Assembly: GCA_938049225.1 (NCBI GenBank)
Contig: CALICM010000064.1
Coordinates: 1 to 40,720 of the forward strand
Direction of reading: 5' to 3'
DNA length: 40,720 nt
Source of the DNA: an uncultured Paracoccaceae bacterium
GTDB lineage: Bacteria; Pseudomonadota; Alphaproteobacteria; Rhodobacterales; Rhodobacteraceae
The stretch's first letter is position 1, and every line of letters starts with the position of its first letter. A program made the position numbers and the translations under genes. Of this stretch, positions 25,458 through 35,165 are shown one piece after another. The notes under the pieces are model-generated. The model was not told the origin of the DNA and made no database searches. It saw only the letters and a program-made list of their open reading frames with translations.

Positions 25458-26893
25458 TGGAGGGCACCGTCATAGTTGCCGACGACGATCGGACCATTCG
25501 CACTGTTCTCAGCCAAGCCCTTACACGGGCGGGGTGTCGTGTGCGCTCGACCGGGACGATTTCAACCCTGTGGCGCTGGATCGAAGAGGGCGAGGGGGAC
25601 TGCGTGGTATCAGACGTGATGATGCCCGATGGCGATGCGCTGGATCTGCTGCCCGCGATCCAACGCAAACGCCCCGATCTGCCCGTCATCGTGATGTCCG
25701 CTCAAAACACGATGATGACGGCGATCCGAGCGACCGAAGTGGGCGCCTATGAGTATATTCCCAAGCCTTTTGATCTGCGCGAGGTGCTCAGTCAGGTCAA
25801 CAAGGCGCTGTCGCGGCAAAAACGATCCGAGCCCAAGGTAGACAACGGCCAGGACCGGACGCAACCGCTGCCGCTGATCGGGCGGTCGGCGGCGATGCAG
25901 GATGTGTATCGGATCATGGCGCGGCTGATGACCACCGATTTGGGTGTTATGATCTCGGGCGAAAGCGGGACCGGGAAAGAGCTGGTCGCGCGCGCCCTGC
26001 ATAACTTCGGCCTGCGCAAGGCGGGGGGGTTTGTCGCCATCAATATGGCTAGCGTGCCGCCCGACATGATCGAGGTCGAGTTGTTTGGCACCGCCACCGT
26101 GCCGGGGGCCGAAGGGGCGGGAAAGTTCGAGCAAGCGCAAGGCGGGACTTTGTTCTTGGACGAAGTGGGCGATATGCCCCTCGAGGCGCAGACCCGACTA
26201 CTGCGTGTGTTGCAAGACAATAAATTCAGCCGTGTGGGCGGGCGCGACACACTGACCGCCAACGCACGGGTTATCGCCGCGACCCATCAAGACCTGCGTG
26301 CGCTGGTTAACGAAGGGCGGTTCCGCGAGGATTTGTTCTACCGGTTGAACATTGTCCCCGTCCGGCTGCCGCCCTTGCGCGACAGGCTGGACGACATACC
26401 CGACCTGGCCCGTGCGTTTCTGCGGAATGCCGAAAGCGAGGGGCTGCCGCGCAAGACGATCAGTACCGAGGCATTGGAAGAACTGCGCAAGCTGGAATGG
26501 GCCGGCAATGTGCGCGAGTTGGAAAACCTGATGCGGCGCTTGGCTGTCTTGTGCCCGGACGACATCATCTCGGCCCAGGTGGTCGCGCAAGAGATCAAGG
26601 CGCGGCCCAGTTCCATCGCCGGGCCACAGTCCGAGCAGGGGCAAAAGCTGAGCCAGGCGATCGAGACCCACCTGAAACGCTATTTCGATTTGCACGGCGA
26701 CGGCCTGCCGCCCACGGGTTTGTACGAGCGTATTTTGAAGGAAGTCGAACTGCCGTTGATCGCGCTGTCGCTGGCCGCCACCCGCGGCAATCAAGTGCGC
26801 ACGGCCGAGCTTTTGGGGATCAACCGAAATACGTTGCGGAAAAAAATCCAAGACCTCGACATTTCTGTGACACGCGGCAAAAAGATGATGTAG
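25457..26893 (+). CDS. ntrC: Nitrogen response regulator NtrC lacking GAFTGA
   Basis: A 478-residue regulator with a receiver domain (phosphorylated Asp near residue 53 in [10 protein letters not shown]), an AAA+ domain and a Fis-type helix-turn-helix ([20 protein letters not shown]) near the end. Walker A is GESGTGKE near 170 and Walker B is [12 protein letters not shown] near 230. The GAFTGA loop that contacts sigma-54 is missing: after ELFG the sequence is [15 protein letters not shown]. Rhodobacter capsulatus NtrC also lacks this loop and works with the housekeeping sigma factor, so the same is expected here. Overlaps ntrB by one base. Confidence 0.95.
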   Translation: MEGTVIVADDDRTIRTVLSQALTRAGCRVRSTGTISTLWRWIEEGEGDCVVSDVMMPDGDALDLLPAIQRKRPDLPVIVMSAQNTMMTAIRATEVGAYEYIPKPFDLREVLSQVNKALSRQKRSEPKVDNGQDRTQPLPLIGRSAAMQDVYRIMARLMTTDLGVMISGESGTGKELVARALHNFGLRKAGGFVAINMASVPPDMIEVELFGTATVPGAEGAGKFEQAQGGTLFLDEVGDMPLEAQTRLLRVLQDNKFSRVGGRDTLTANARVIAATHQDLRALVNEGRFREDLFYRLNIVPVRLPPLRDRLDDIPDLARAFLRNAESEGLPRKTISTEALEELRKLEWAGNVRELENLMRRLAVLCPDDIISAQVVAQEIKARPSSIAGPQSEQGQKLSQAIETHLKRYFDLHGDGLPPTGLYERILKEVELPLIALSLAATRGNQVRTAELLGINRNTLRKKIQDLDISVTRGKKMM

Positions 26894-26932
26894 TCTGGCC
26901 ACAGGTACCGGATAACCACGGCTGTTTCTCAC

Positions 26933-29194
26933 GTGCAACAGAGCCTCTCGCTCCGCCTTACATCCCATGCGTTTCATGTTTTGCAGGACCGACGTGTTCG
27001 CAGCAGCATGACCCTGGCGCTGGTGGCACTGGGGCCAGTGTTGGCGATCCTGACCGGGCTGGCCGTTGGCACGGAAAATGCGCTTATGGCGCAGGTGTTG
27101 CGCCCCATTCTTCTACTGGATTTTATCTATGTTTTGCTGATTGCCGGGCTGGTGGCCAACCGGGTGATCAAGAGCATTGCGGCGCGCCGCCGCGCGGCGG
27201 CGGGCGCGCAATTGCACCTGCGACTTATGGGCGTTTTTGCGCTGATTGCCTTGGTCCCGACGATTCTGGTGGCGGTCTTTGCGACGATCACATTGAATTT
27301 CGGGCTGGAGGGCTGGTTCTCGGACCGGGTGCGCAGCGTGGTGGGCAACTCGTTAGAGGCCGCCCAGGCCTATCAAGAGGAGCATCGGCGCAACCTGACG
27401 GCCGATGCAGAACAGTTAGCGCGGTTTTTGAACAGCCAGAAGCAACGGTTCCCGCTGATCAGCCCCAGCCAGTTCCGCGAATTGCTGAACCGCGGCCAGG
27501 TGCAGATGCAGCGCGAGGTGCCCGAGGCCTATGTGATCGACGGGCAGGGCGGGCTGCGCGCGCGGGGCGAGCGCAGCTATCTGTTTGATTATGAACCCCC
27601 GTCCGATGCCGCTATTGCCCGTGCGCAGGCGGGCGAGACGGTCATTATTCAGGACGAGCAGAACTACGAGTTCCGCGCCCTGGTGGCGCTGCCCGCCTTC
27701 GCTGATCGGTATTTGTACATTACACGCGATGTGGACGGCAAGGTTCTGGAGTTGCTGGATGAAACCCGCGAGACGGTAAGCCTCTACCAACAATTGGAGC
27801 GCGACCGGGGGCGGTTGTTGTTCGAGTTCGCGCTGATCTATCTGGGCTTCGCGGCATTGGTGATCTTGGCCGCTATTTGGTTGGGCCTGTGGTTCGCGGA
27901 ACGGCTGTCGCGCCCCGTGGGTCAGTTGGCAAGTGCCGCGCAACGGGTCGGCGCCGGGGACTTGGATGTACAAGTGCGCGAGAGCGCGGGTGACGACGAA
28001 ATCGCGATGCTGGGTCGGGTCTTCAACAGGATGACGCATCAGGTGAAAGGGCAGCGCGATGCGCTGGTCGAGGCAAATATCGAGACCGAGCGGCGCCGCC
28101 GCCTGTTCGACAGCATTCTGGGCAGCGTGACCGCCGGTGTGATTGGCCTGGACGCCGAAGGGCGAATCGAGATGTCGAATGCGGCGGCGGTCGAGATGCT
28201 GGACCTGTCGGGCGTGACCTATAACGTCACGCCACTGGCAGCAGCGGTTCCGGAATTTGGGCCTTTGTTCAATCGTTTGGAGCGCAGCATTGGTGCGGTA
28301 GCGCAGGCCGAAGTGCGCCTGTCTGGCGGCAGCCGCGAAGAAGTCTTGTTGGTCCGTATGTCCACCCGCGCGGGCGAGGATGGCCGGGTCGAGGGGTTCG
28401 TGGTGACCTTTGACGATGTGTCTGATCTGGTCTCGGCCCAGCGTATGGCGGCCTGGGGGGATGTCGCGCGGCGCATCGCGCACGAGATCAAGAACCCCTT
28501 GACCCCCATTCGGTTGAGTGCGGAACGGTTGCGGCGCAAGTTCGGCCCCAAAGTGGGCGAAGATCGGGAGCAACTGGAGCAATACTCCGATGTTATTATC
28601 AGACAAACCAATGATTTGCGGCGGATTGTCGATGAATTCTCTGAGTTCGCGCGTATGCCCGCGCCACGCCGCGAGGTGGTCGATCTGATGGCGGTGATCC
28701 GGGATGCGGTACATTTGCAGGGCAGCGCCCGGGCGGATGTAACCTATCGACTGGACGCGCCAGAACATGCTGTGATGGCAAACATCGACGAGACGTTGAT
28801 TTCGCAGGCGCTGACAAATCTATTGAAAAACGCCTCGGAAGCCATTGATGAGTATACGGAAAAATACCAAAACTCGGTCCTGTCGCCACAGATAAGGATG
28901 ATTGTGACAGATATCGACGGCGCGGTGCTGATCCAGGTTCAGGACAATGGCATCGGCCTGCCGCAACAGCGCGCACGCCTGTTTGAGCCTTATGTCACGC
29001 ATAAAGACAAGGGAACCGGCTTGGGCCTGTCGATCGTGCGCAAGATCATCGAAGAGCACAGCGGTCAGCTTGAATTGATGGAAGCGCCGGTGTTTGACGG
29101 CCAGGACCATTGCGGCGCCGAGGCGCGGATTGTATTGCCGCTGGGGCACGATTACGTAACCGAAACACCGGCCGAAGCCGGGATCACTGCCTAG
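26933..29194 (+). CDS. ntrY: Membrane sensor kinase NtrY
   Basis: A 753-residue histidine kinase. Transmembrane helices lie near residues 26-48, 55-75, 95-115 and 298-320; the last two bracket a periplasmic sensing region of about 180 residues. Then come HAMP (about 320-375, WFAERLSRPVGQLASAAQRV), a PAS domain (about 385-490), the phosphoacceptor His near 517 in RRIAHEIKNPLTPIRLSAERL, and the ATPase domain with N-box LLKNASEA, DNGIGLPQQ and GTGLGLSIV. NtrYX systems in alphaproteobacteria respond to nitrogen and redox or oxygen and influence envelope and respiration. The GTG at 26933 has no clear ribosome site; the next in-frame ATG (27008) would cut off part of the first helix region. Confidence 0.93.
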   Translation: MQQSLSLRLTSHAFHVLQDRRVRSSMTLALVALGPVLAILTGLAVGTENALMAQVLRPILLLDFIYVLLIAGLVANRVIKSIAARRRAAAGAQLHLRLMGVFALIALVPTILVAVFATITLNFGLEGWFSDRVRSVVGNSLEAAQAYQEEHRRNLTADAEQLARFLNSQKQRFPLISPSQFRELLNRGQVQMQREVPEAYVIDGQGGLRARGERSYLFDYEPPSDAAIARAQAGETVIIQDEQNYEFRALVALPAFADRYLYITRDVDGKVLELLDETRETVSLYQQLERDRGRLLFEFALIYLGFAALVILAAIWLGLWFAERLSRPVGQLASAAQRVGAGDLDVQVRESAGDDEIAMLGRVFNRMTHQVKGQRDALVEANIETERRRRLFDSILGSVTAGVIGLDAEGRIEMSNAAAVEMLDLSGVTYNVTPLAAAVPEFGPLFNRLERSIGAVAQAEVRLSGGSREEVLLVRMSTRAGEDGRVEGFVVTFDDVSDLVSAQRMAAWGDVARRIAHEIKNPLTPIRLSAERLRRKFGPKVGEDREQLEQYSDVIIRQTNDLRRIVDEFSEFARMPAPRREVVDLMAVIRDAVHLQGSARADVTYRLDAPEHAVMANIDETLISQALTNLLKNASEAIDEYTEKYQNSVLSPQIRMIVTDIDGAVLIQVQDNGIGLPQQRARLFEPYVTHKDKGTGLGLSIVRKIIEEHSGQLELMEAPVFDGQDHCGAEARIVLPLGHDYVTETPAEAGITA

Positions 29195-29221
29195 AGAAAC
29201 CGGTGAGGGGGAAGCAGCACT

Positions 29222-30634
29222 ATGGGTGAAATTCTGGTCGTCGATGACGAGCGCGACATTCGCGAGTTGGTCGGGGATATCCTGCAGGACGAAGGGCATT
29301 CGGTGCGGCTGGCCTGGGACAGCGACAGCACTTTTGCCGAGATCAACAAAGAACCCCCTGATCTGATCATTTTGGATATTTGGCTGAAAGATAGCAAGCT
29401 GGATGGGATCGACATTCTGAAGTCGGTGCGCCGGGACAATCCGTCGATACCTGTGGTTATCATTTCTGGACATGGCAATATCGAGATCGCGGTCGCGGCG
29501 GTCAAACAGGGCGCGTATGACTTCATCGAGAAGCCGTTTAACATCGATCAACTGATGGTGGTCATCACCCGTGCGATCGAAACAAGCCGTCTGCGGCGCG
29601 AGAATGCCGCCCTGCGCACGCGCGATGTGGCCTCGGCTGAGATGTTGGGCTCGTCAGCGGGGTTTCGCGCCCTCAAGTCGCAGCTGGAAAAAGTGGCCCG
29701 CGGCAATGGCCGGGTTATGCTGACCGGTCCGGCAGGCTGCGGTAAGGAAGTCGCGGCGCGTTTCATTCATCAAAAATCCGATCGGGCCTCGGGGCCGTTC
29801 ATCGTTGCCTCGGCCGCGTCGATTGAGCCCACGCGGATGGAGGAGGTGCTGTTTGGCCGCACCAGCACCGAACGCGGGCACGAGCCCGGGTTGTTCGAAC
29901 AGGCGCATGGTGGCGTTTTGTTCCTAGACGAAGTGGCCGATATGCCGCTGGGGACACAGTCGAAAATCTTGCGCGTGTTGGTCGACCAAAGCTTTCAGCG
30001 GGCCGGCGGTGGCGACATTGTACGGGTCGATGTGCGCGTGATCTCGGCCACCAACAAGGATCTGCAGGCGCAGATCGCCATGGGGGCTTTCCGTGAGGAG
30101 CTGTTTCATCGTCTCAATGTGGTGCCAATTTCTGTTCCTGGCTTGGATGCGCGCCGCGATGACATTCCTGAACTGGCGGCGCATTTCATTGCTGAGTTGA
30201 ACGCGTCGCAAGGGCTGCCGCCGCGCAAGCTGAGCGAAGAGGCCGAGGCGCATCTGCAGACGATGTCATGGCCAGGCAATATCCGTCAGTTGCGCAATGT
30301 GCTTGAGCGCTGCCTGATCCTGGGACCCGAGAACGGTTCGATTGAAGCCTCGGAGTTTCCGGCGGACGCGGATATGTCGGAGGGCGATAGCGCGGGGTCG
30401 CTGATCTCAGCTTTCTACGCCGGTTTGCCGCTGCGCGAGGCGCGCGAGCAGTTCGAGCGTGAGTATCTGGTGGCCCAGATCAATCGCTTTGGTGGCAACA
30501 TCTCGCGCACTGCCGCCTTTGTTGGCATGGAGCGCTCGGCCTTGCATCGTAAGCTGAAGTCGCTGGGCGTGATCACCACCGCGCGCGGCGGGGCGCGTGT
30601 CGCTGATGCGGCCGAACTGGGCGATGCCCTATGA
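29222..30634 (+). CDS. ntrX: Response regulator NtrX lacking GAFTGA
   Basis: A 470-residue regulator with receiver domain (Asp near residue 52 in LIILDIWLKD), AAA+ domain and a Fis-type DNA-binding end (GGNISRTAAFVGMERSALHRKL). Walker A is altered, GPAGCGKEVAARF, and Walker B is GVLFLDEVADM. The GAFTGA loop is replaced by LFGRTSTERGHEPGLFEQ, so contact with sigma-54 is not expected. It probably regulates through the housekeeping polymerase. GAGGGGG lies upstream of the ATG. Its stop overlaps trkA (ATGA). Confidence 0.94.
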   Translation: MGEILVVDDERDIRELVGDILQDEGHSVRLAWDSDSTFAEINKEPPDLIILDIWLKDSKLDGIDILKSVRRDNPSIPVVIISGHGNIEIAVAAVKQGAYDFIEKPFNIDQLMVVITRAIETSRLRRENAALRTRDVASAEMLGSSAGFRALKSQLEKVARGNGRVMLTGPAGCGKEVAARFIHQKSDRASGPFIVASAASIEPTRMEEVLFGRTSTERGHEPGLFEQAHGGVLFLDEVADMPLGTQSKILRVLVDQSFQRAGGGDIVRVDVRVISATNKDLQAQIAMGAFREELFHRLNVVPISVPGLDARRDDIPELAAHFIAELNASQGLPPRKLSEEAEAHLQTMSWPGNIRQLRNVLERCLILGPENGSIEASEFPADADMSEGDSAGSLISAFYAGLPLREAREQFEREYLVAQINRFGGNISRTAAFVGMERSALHRKLKSLGVITTARGGARVADAAELGDAL

Positions 30635-32007
30635 AAGTCATCATCTGCGGGGCAGGGCAGGTCGGCGGGCAGCTGGCCCGACATTTGGCGTCTGAAAACA
30701 ACGATGTGACCGTTGTGGACCGCGATGCCGCCCTGATCCGGCAGATTACCGATCGGTTGGATGTGTCAGGCGTCGCGGGTTTTGCGTCGCATCCAAATGT
30801 GCTGGAACGGGCCGGCGCGCGGGATGCGGATATGGTGATTGCGGCGACGCAATCGGACGAAGTGAATATGGTCACCTGCCAGGTTTCCCATTCGGTGTTT
30901 TCGGTGCCGCGCAAGGTGGCCCGGTTGAGGTCCAAGTCCTATCTGGATGCGATCTATTCCGACCTTTACCGTCGCGATCATTTGCCCATCGACGTGGTCA
31001 TCTCGCCCGAGGCGGAGGTCGCGGAAGCGGCGTTGCAGCGCCTGGCGGCGCCAGCGGCGTTCGATACGGAGAGTTTTCTGGATGGGGCAGCACAGTTGAT
31101 CGGGCTGACCATCGACGAGGACTGCGCTGTTGTGAACACGCCGCTGCGCCAGCTCAGCGAGTTGTTCTCGACCCTGCGCGCGGTTGTTGTCGGCGTGCGT
31201 CGGGACGAGCGTTTGTTTGCCCCTGAACCCGGCGACCAAGTCTATCCCGGGGACGAGGTCTATCTGTTTGCCGCCACCGAAGACGTGCCACGCACCATGG
31301 ACATCTTCGGTAAGAAGAACCGCAAATCCGAACGGGTGATCATCATCGGCGGCGGCAATGTCGGCTTGGCTGTTGCGACCGCGCTTGAGGCTGCGCCGGG
31401 CAAAATACGCGTCAAGCTGATCGAACGGGACCGCGATGTGGCCGAAGCGACCGCGGATGCGCTGAACCGGACTGTGGTGTTGAACGGTGACGGGTTGGAT
31501 ATCGGCCTGTTGGAGGAGGCCAATTTGGAGCAGGCCGATGCGGTCCTGGCCCTGACGGATGATGACAAGACGAACCTGCTCAGTTGCGCACGGGCCAAGG
31601 CCGAGGGTTGCCCGCTGGTGATCGCCCTGGTGAACGACCCTTCGCTGAGCGCCTTGATGCAGCCTTTGAACATTGACGCTTTCATCAATCCGCGCGCGAC
31701 AACGGTCAGCTCGATCCTGCGGCACATTCGGCACGGGCGGATCCAGGCGGTCTACTCTATCGGCGACGCCGAGGCCGAGGTGATCGAGGCGCAGGTCCTG
31801 AACACCTCGCCCATCGCCGGGGTGCGGATTAAGGATGCCAACTTGCCCGAGGGGGCTTTGGTCGGCGCGATAAAAAAGCGCGACGAGGTCATTGTGCCCA
31901 GAGGCAATACCCTGATCGAGGTGGGCGACACCCTGACCGTCTTTGCGCTGAGCGGCGATGTTGTTGCTGTTGAACAACTGTTCCAGGTTCGGATCGACTT
32001 CTTCTAG
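30631..32007 (+). CDS. trkA: Trk potassium uptake protein TrkA
   Basis: A 458-residue cytoplasmic NAD(H)-binding regulator of the Trk channel. It has two RCK modules. The first begins IICGAGQVGGQLARHLASEN at the N-terminus and the second IIIGGGNVGLAVATALEAAP near residue 233, each with G-x-G-x2-G and an acidic residue at the end of the second strand. TrkA-C domains follow each (about 140-225 and 370-455). The ATG overlaps the ntrX stop, so Trk expression is tied to NtrX. trkH starts directly after the stop. Confidence 0.96.
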   Translation: MKVIICGAGQVGGQLARHLASENNDVTVVDRDAALIRQITDRLDVSGVAGFASHPNVLERAGARDADMVIAATQSDEVNMVTCQVSHSVFSVPRKVARLRSKSYLDAIYSDLYRRDHLPIDVVISPEAEVAEAALQRLAAPAAFDTESFLDGAAQLIGLTIDEDCAVVNTPLRQLSELFSTLRAVVVGVRRDERLFAPEPGDQVYPGDEVYLFAATEDVPRTMDIFGKKNRKSERVIIIGGGNVGLAVATALEAAPGKIRVKLIERDRDVAEATADALNRTVVLNGDGLDIGLLEEANLEQADAVLALTDDDKTNLLSCARAKAEGCPLVIALVNDPSLSALMQPLNIDAFINPRATTVSSILRHIRHGRIQAVYSIGDAEAEVIEAQVLNTSPIAGVRIKDANLPEGALVGAIKKRDEVIVPRGNTLIEVGDTLTVFALSGDVVAVEQLFQVRIDFF

Positions 32008-33519
32008 ATGCGCGCCACCCTCAGATCCTTTCCACTGTTCGTTAATCTGACGCTGATTGCCTGCGTCTTGATGATCGGACCGCTTTTGCATGCCGTGTTG
32101 CTGGAAGATTGGCGGACAGCGCGCAGTTTTCTGTACCATGGGCTGTTTTTCGGGGTGATCGCGGTGATGGTTGGCTTGGCCCTGGCTGGGCGCAAAAGCC
32201 GCAACCGGCCGCAATCACCGCTGCTGGCGGTTGCCGCGACTTTTGTATTTGTGCCGCTGATCATGGCGTTTCCGGTATCATATATCGTGGGCCCGGTGAC
32301 TTTTGGTCAGGCTTACTTCGAGATGCTGTCCAGCCTGACCACCACGGGGGCGACAATCTTTGACGAGCCCACCACGATCCCTGAGCCGATCCATCTGTGG
32401 CGTGGCATTGCCGCCTGGGCGGGGGGTTTTTTGGTCCTGGTTGCGGCAGTCGCGATCCTCGAGCCGATGCAATTGGGTGGGTTTGAGTTGCAGGCCGCGA
32501 TCACGCCGGGGCAAGCGTCGCATCACCGGCGATCGCTGGGGGGCAGTGCGGCTGTGGGCGCGCGGATGGTCAACAGCGCGCTGACCATCGGCCCAGCCTA
32601 TGTCGTGCTGACGGGTGTGCTCGCCATAAGCCTGATGATTGCCGGGGACCGCATGTTGGTGGCGGTGATCCATGCGATGTCGGTTCTGTCGACCAGCGGG
32701 ATCACCCCGTTGGACACCTATGCAGACAACACCTCGGGGCATCTGGGCGAGGCATTGGTTTTTGTTTTCCTGCTGGCTGCCATTAGCCGCCGCTCGACCT
32801 CGTTCTTTCGGGCGGATCGCACTCAAGGGATGTTGGACCCCGAATACCAGATCGCACTGGCCTGCATGCTGGGGATCGCCGGTCTGTTGTTTTTACGCCA
32901 TTTCATCGGTGCCATCGAAGTATCGGACCAAGAGAATATCGCAGGTGCGATGGCGGCCTTTTGGGGCAGTCTGTTCAACGTGTTGAGCTATCTTTCGACC
33001 ACCGGTTTTGACAGTCAAGACTGGCGCGCGGCGCGCGATTGGTCAGGGCTAGGAACACCAGGGATCATCCTGCTCAGCCTGTGTCTGCTGGGGGGCGGCA
33101 TTGCGACCACCACTGGGGGCGTGAAACTGCTGCGCGCCTATGCGCTTTATAAGCACGGTGTGCGCGAGATGCGGCGGTTGATCCACCCCAACTCGGTCGG
33201 GGGATCCGGCATTACTGCGCGGCGCATCCGAAAGGAGGGGGCACAGATCGCGTGGATTTTTCTGATGCTGTTTCTGCTGGGGATCAGCGTCTCGCTTTTG
33301 GCGCTAACCGCCCTGGGACAGACATTTGACCACGCGCTCGCCTTATCGGTCGCCGCGATGACCAACACTGGCCCTGCTGCCAGCTTGCTGGATCCGGATC
33401 TGACATATGCGCTCCTAACCCCCGCCGAGCGTGCGATTTTGGGCATTGGCATGGTGTTTGGGCGGCTTGAGGCCCTGGTTTTCGTCTCGCTTTTGAACCC
33501 GGCGTATTGGCGCCGATAG
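32008..33519 (+). CDS. trkH: Trk potassium channel subunit TrkH
   Basis: A 503-residue inner-membrane potassium-translocating subunit. Four pore loops are visible with glycine filter residues: SLTTTGATIFDEP near residue 110, VLSTSGITPLDTY near 230, YLSTTGFDSQDW near 332 and AMTNTGPAASLLD near 452. About ten membrane helices surround them. The ATG follows the trkA stop with no gap. An alternative later ATG (MIGPLL) would remove the first helix. Functions with TrkA as a gate; together with the ntr genes this links nitrogen/redox sensing with cation balance in one transcript. Confidence 0.95.
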   Translation: MRATLRSFPLFVNLTLIACVLMIGPLLHAVLLEDWRTARSFLYHGLFFGVIAVMVGLALAGRKSRNRPQSPLLAVAATFVFVPLIMAFPVSYIVGPVTFGQAYFEMLSSLTTTGATIFDEPTTIPEPIHLWRGIAAWAGGFLVLVAAVAILEPMQLGGFELQAAITPGQASHHRRSLGGSAAVGARMVNSALTIGPAYVVLTGVLAISLMIAGDRMLVAVIHAMSVLSTSGITPLDTYADNTSGHLGEALVFVFLLAAISRRSTSFFRADRTQGMLDPEYQIALACMLGIAGLLFLRHFIGAIEVSDQENIAGAMAAFWGSLFNVLSYLSTTGFDSQDWRAARDWSGLGTPGIILLSLCLLGGGIATTTGGVKLLRAYALYKHGVREMRRLIHPNSVGGSGITARRIRKEGAQIAWIFLMLFLLGISVSLLALTALGQTFDHALALSVAAMTNTGPAASLLDPDLTYALLTPAERAILGIGMVFGRLEALVFVSLLNPAYWRR

Positions 33520-33611
33520 TGGCAAAATGCTGCGTTGCGCAAAAATACTTTGCCAAAGCACTGGAAATTCCCGGCCAATCACACATACCTTAAAGTTAAT
33601 ACAACGATAAC

Positions 33612-33626
33612 GCCTGGAAACCAGGC
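33612..33626 (+). promoter_or_regulatory. Hairpin in the hfq leader
   Basis: GCCTGG and CCAGGC pair around AAA, ending 24 bp before the hfq ATG. It lies in the 131-bp gap between trkH and hfq, where hfq could have its own promoter. A role in hfq autoregulation is possible but unproven. Confidence 0.3.
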
Positions 33627-33650
33627 CAAGACTTAAAAAGGCGAACATCA

Positions 33651-33893
33651 ATGGCTGCCGATAAGCAAAACTTGCAGGACGCGTTCCTGAACAACGTCCG
33701 CAAGGCTAAAATCCCTGTGACAATCTTTTTGGTGAATGGCGTTAAATTACAGGGCGTTATCACTTGGTTTGACAATTTTTGCGTCCTGCTGCGCCGCGAT
33801 GGACAGTCGCAGCTTGTTTATAAACACGCGATTTCAACGATCATGCCGTCGCAGCCGGTTCAGTTGTATGATGGCGAGGACGGGGCCTCCTGA
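33651..33893 (+). CDS. hfq: RNA chaperone Hfq
   Basis: An 80-residue Sm-like protein that forms a hexamer and pairs small RNAs with mRNAs. The Sm1 motif is [20 protein letters not shown] with [16 protein letters not shown], and the Sm2 motif is [13 protein letters not shown]. The C-terminal tail is short, ending in YDGEDGAS, as in alphaproteobacteria. hflX begins at the base after its stop, and both are likely in one transcript, separate from or extending trkAH. Confidence 0.97.
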   Translation: MAADKQNLQDAFLNNVRKAKIPVTIFLVNGVKLQGVITWFDNFCVLLRRDGQSQLVYKHAISTIMPSQPVQLYDGEDGAS

Positions 33894-35165
33894 TTGCGGA
33901 CATATGTCCTTCATCCGCATCTGACCGGCACGCAACAGCGCCGCACGCCTGAGCTTGCCCTGGCCGAGGCGGTCAGCCTGACCGAAGCCTTGCCAGAACT
34001 TAAGTTGGTTGGCTCGGCTGTTATCCCTGTGCCCAAGACGCGGCCGGGAACGCTGTTTGGTAGCGGCAAAGTGGATGAGTTGGCGTCAGTTTGCGCCGAG
34101 GATGAGGTCGATCTGGTCATCATCGATGGCCCGGTCTCGCCCGTTCAACAGCGCAATCTTGAGCGGGCATGGAAGGTCAAGATCCTGGATCGGACGGGGC
34201 TGATCTTGGAGATTTTCGGCGACCGCGCGCAGACCCGCGAGGGGGTTTTGCAAGTCGATCTGGCGCATCTGAGCTATCAAAAGACCCGTTTGGTTCGCAG
34301 TTGGACCCACCTGGAGCGCCAGCGCGGGGGTCTGGGCTTTGTCGGTGGTCCCGGCGAAACGCAGATTGAGGCCGACCGCCGGGCGTTGGACGAGCGGATT
34401 CAGCAGATCCGGCGCGCGCTGGCGAAAGTGGTGAAAACCCGTGGTTTGCACAGGGCAGGGCGCAAGAAGGTGCCTTTTCCGGTTGTCGCGTTGGTCGGCT
34501 ATACGAATGCGGGAAAGTCGACGCTTTTCAATCAGATAACCGGGGCTTCGGCAGTGGCAGAGGATATGCTGTTCGCCACCTTAGATCCAACCATGCGCGG
34601 CATCACCCTGCCTGGCGGCCAGCGGATCATCCTGTCAGATACGGTCGGTTTTATCTCGGACCTGCCAACGCAGTTGGTCGCCGCCTTTCGCGCTACTTTG
34701 GAGGAAGTTCTGGACGCGGACCTGATTTTGCACGTCCGCGACATCGCTCATCCCGAGACCGAGGCGCAGGCGGCTGATGTCGGCGCGATCTTGACGGAAT
34801 TGGGCGTGACCGACACCCGGCAAGACGCGATGGTCGAGGTGCTGAACAAGATCGACCTGCTGGATGACGAAGCGCTCAAGGCCGTTACCCGACGTGCAGG
34901 GCGTACGGCGCCGCAAATCGCCGTTTCGGCGTTAACTGGGGCAGGGGTGCCCGAGTTGCTGCAGTTGATCGAGGACACGCTGGAGGAGCCAACCCATACC
35001 GATCAACTGTCGCTGGCGTTCAGCGATGGGCGGGCGCGGGCCTGGCTGTTTGATCAAAAAGTGGTGCAAAGCGAGGCGCAGACCGAGGACGGGTTTCAGA
35101 TCTCGGTCGAATGGACGGACACCCAGCAATCCCGCTTCGAAGCGTTACGGCAAAAGCAGGTCTAG
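33894..35165 (+). CDS. hflX: GTPase HflX
   Basis: A 423-residue ribosome-associated GTPase that splits stalled or stressed ribosomes. The N-terminal HflX domain includes PVSPVQQRNLERAWKVKILD near residues 82-101 and LSYQKTRLVRSWTHLERQRGGLGFVGGPGE near 125-155. The G domain has P-loop GYTNAGKSTLFNQITG near 202, DTVGFI near 247, NKID near 320 and SALTGAG near 345. The start is a TTG at 33894 immediately after the hfq TGA; MRTYVLHPHL is the expected N-terminus and no ATG is nearby. The stop lies inside the 3' end of miaA on the other strand (21-bp overlap). Confidence 0.94.
   Translation: MRTYVLHPHLTGTQQRRTPELALAEAVSLTEALPELKLVGSAVIPVPKTRPGTLFGSGKVDELASVCAEDEVDLVIIDGPVSPVQQRNLERAWKVKILDRTGLILEIFGDRAQTREGVLQVDLAHLSYQKTRLVRSWTHLERQRGGLGFVGGPGETQIEADRRALDERIQQIRRALAKVVKTRGLHRAGRKKVPFPVVALVGYTNAGKSTLFNQITGASAVAEDMLFATLDPTMRGITLPGGQRIILSDTVGFISDLPTQLVAAFRATLEEVLDADLILHVRDIAHPETEAQAADVGAILTELGVTDTRQDAMVEVLNKIDLLDDEALKAVTRRAGRTAPQIAVSALTGAGVPELLQLIEDTLEEPTHTDQLSLAFSDGRARAWLFDQKVVQSEAQTEDGFQISVEWTDTQQSRFEALRQKQV

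Noticed and set aside
30766-32214. Long open frame (482 codons) on the minus strand opposite trkA
   Set aside because: It covers trkA and the start of trkH, both clearly real, and the translation shows no domain.
33522-33557. TGGCAAA...TTTGCCA inverted pair after trkH
   Set aside because: The loop is long and no T-run follows, so it does not make a convincing terminator.
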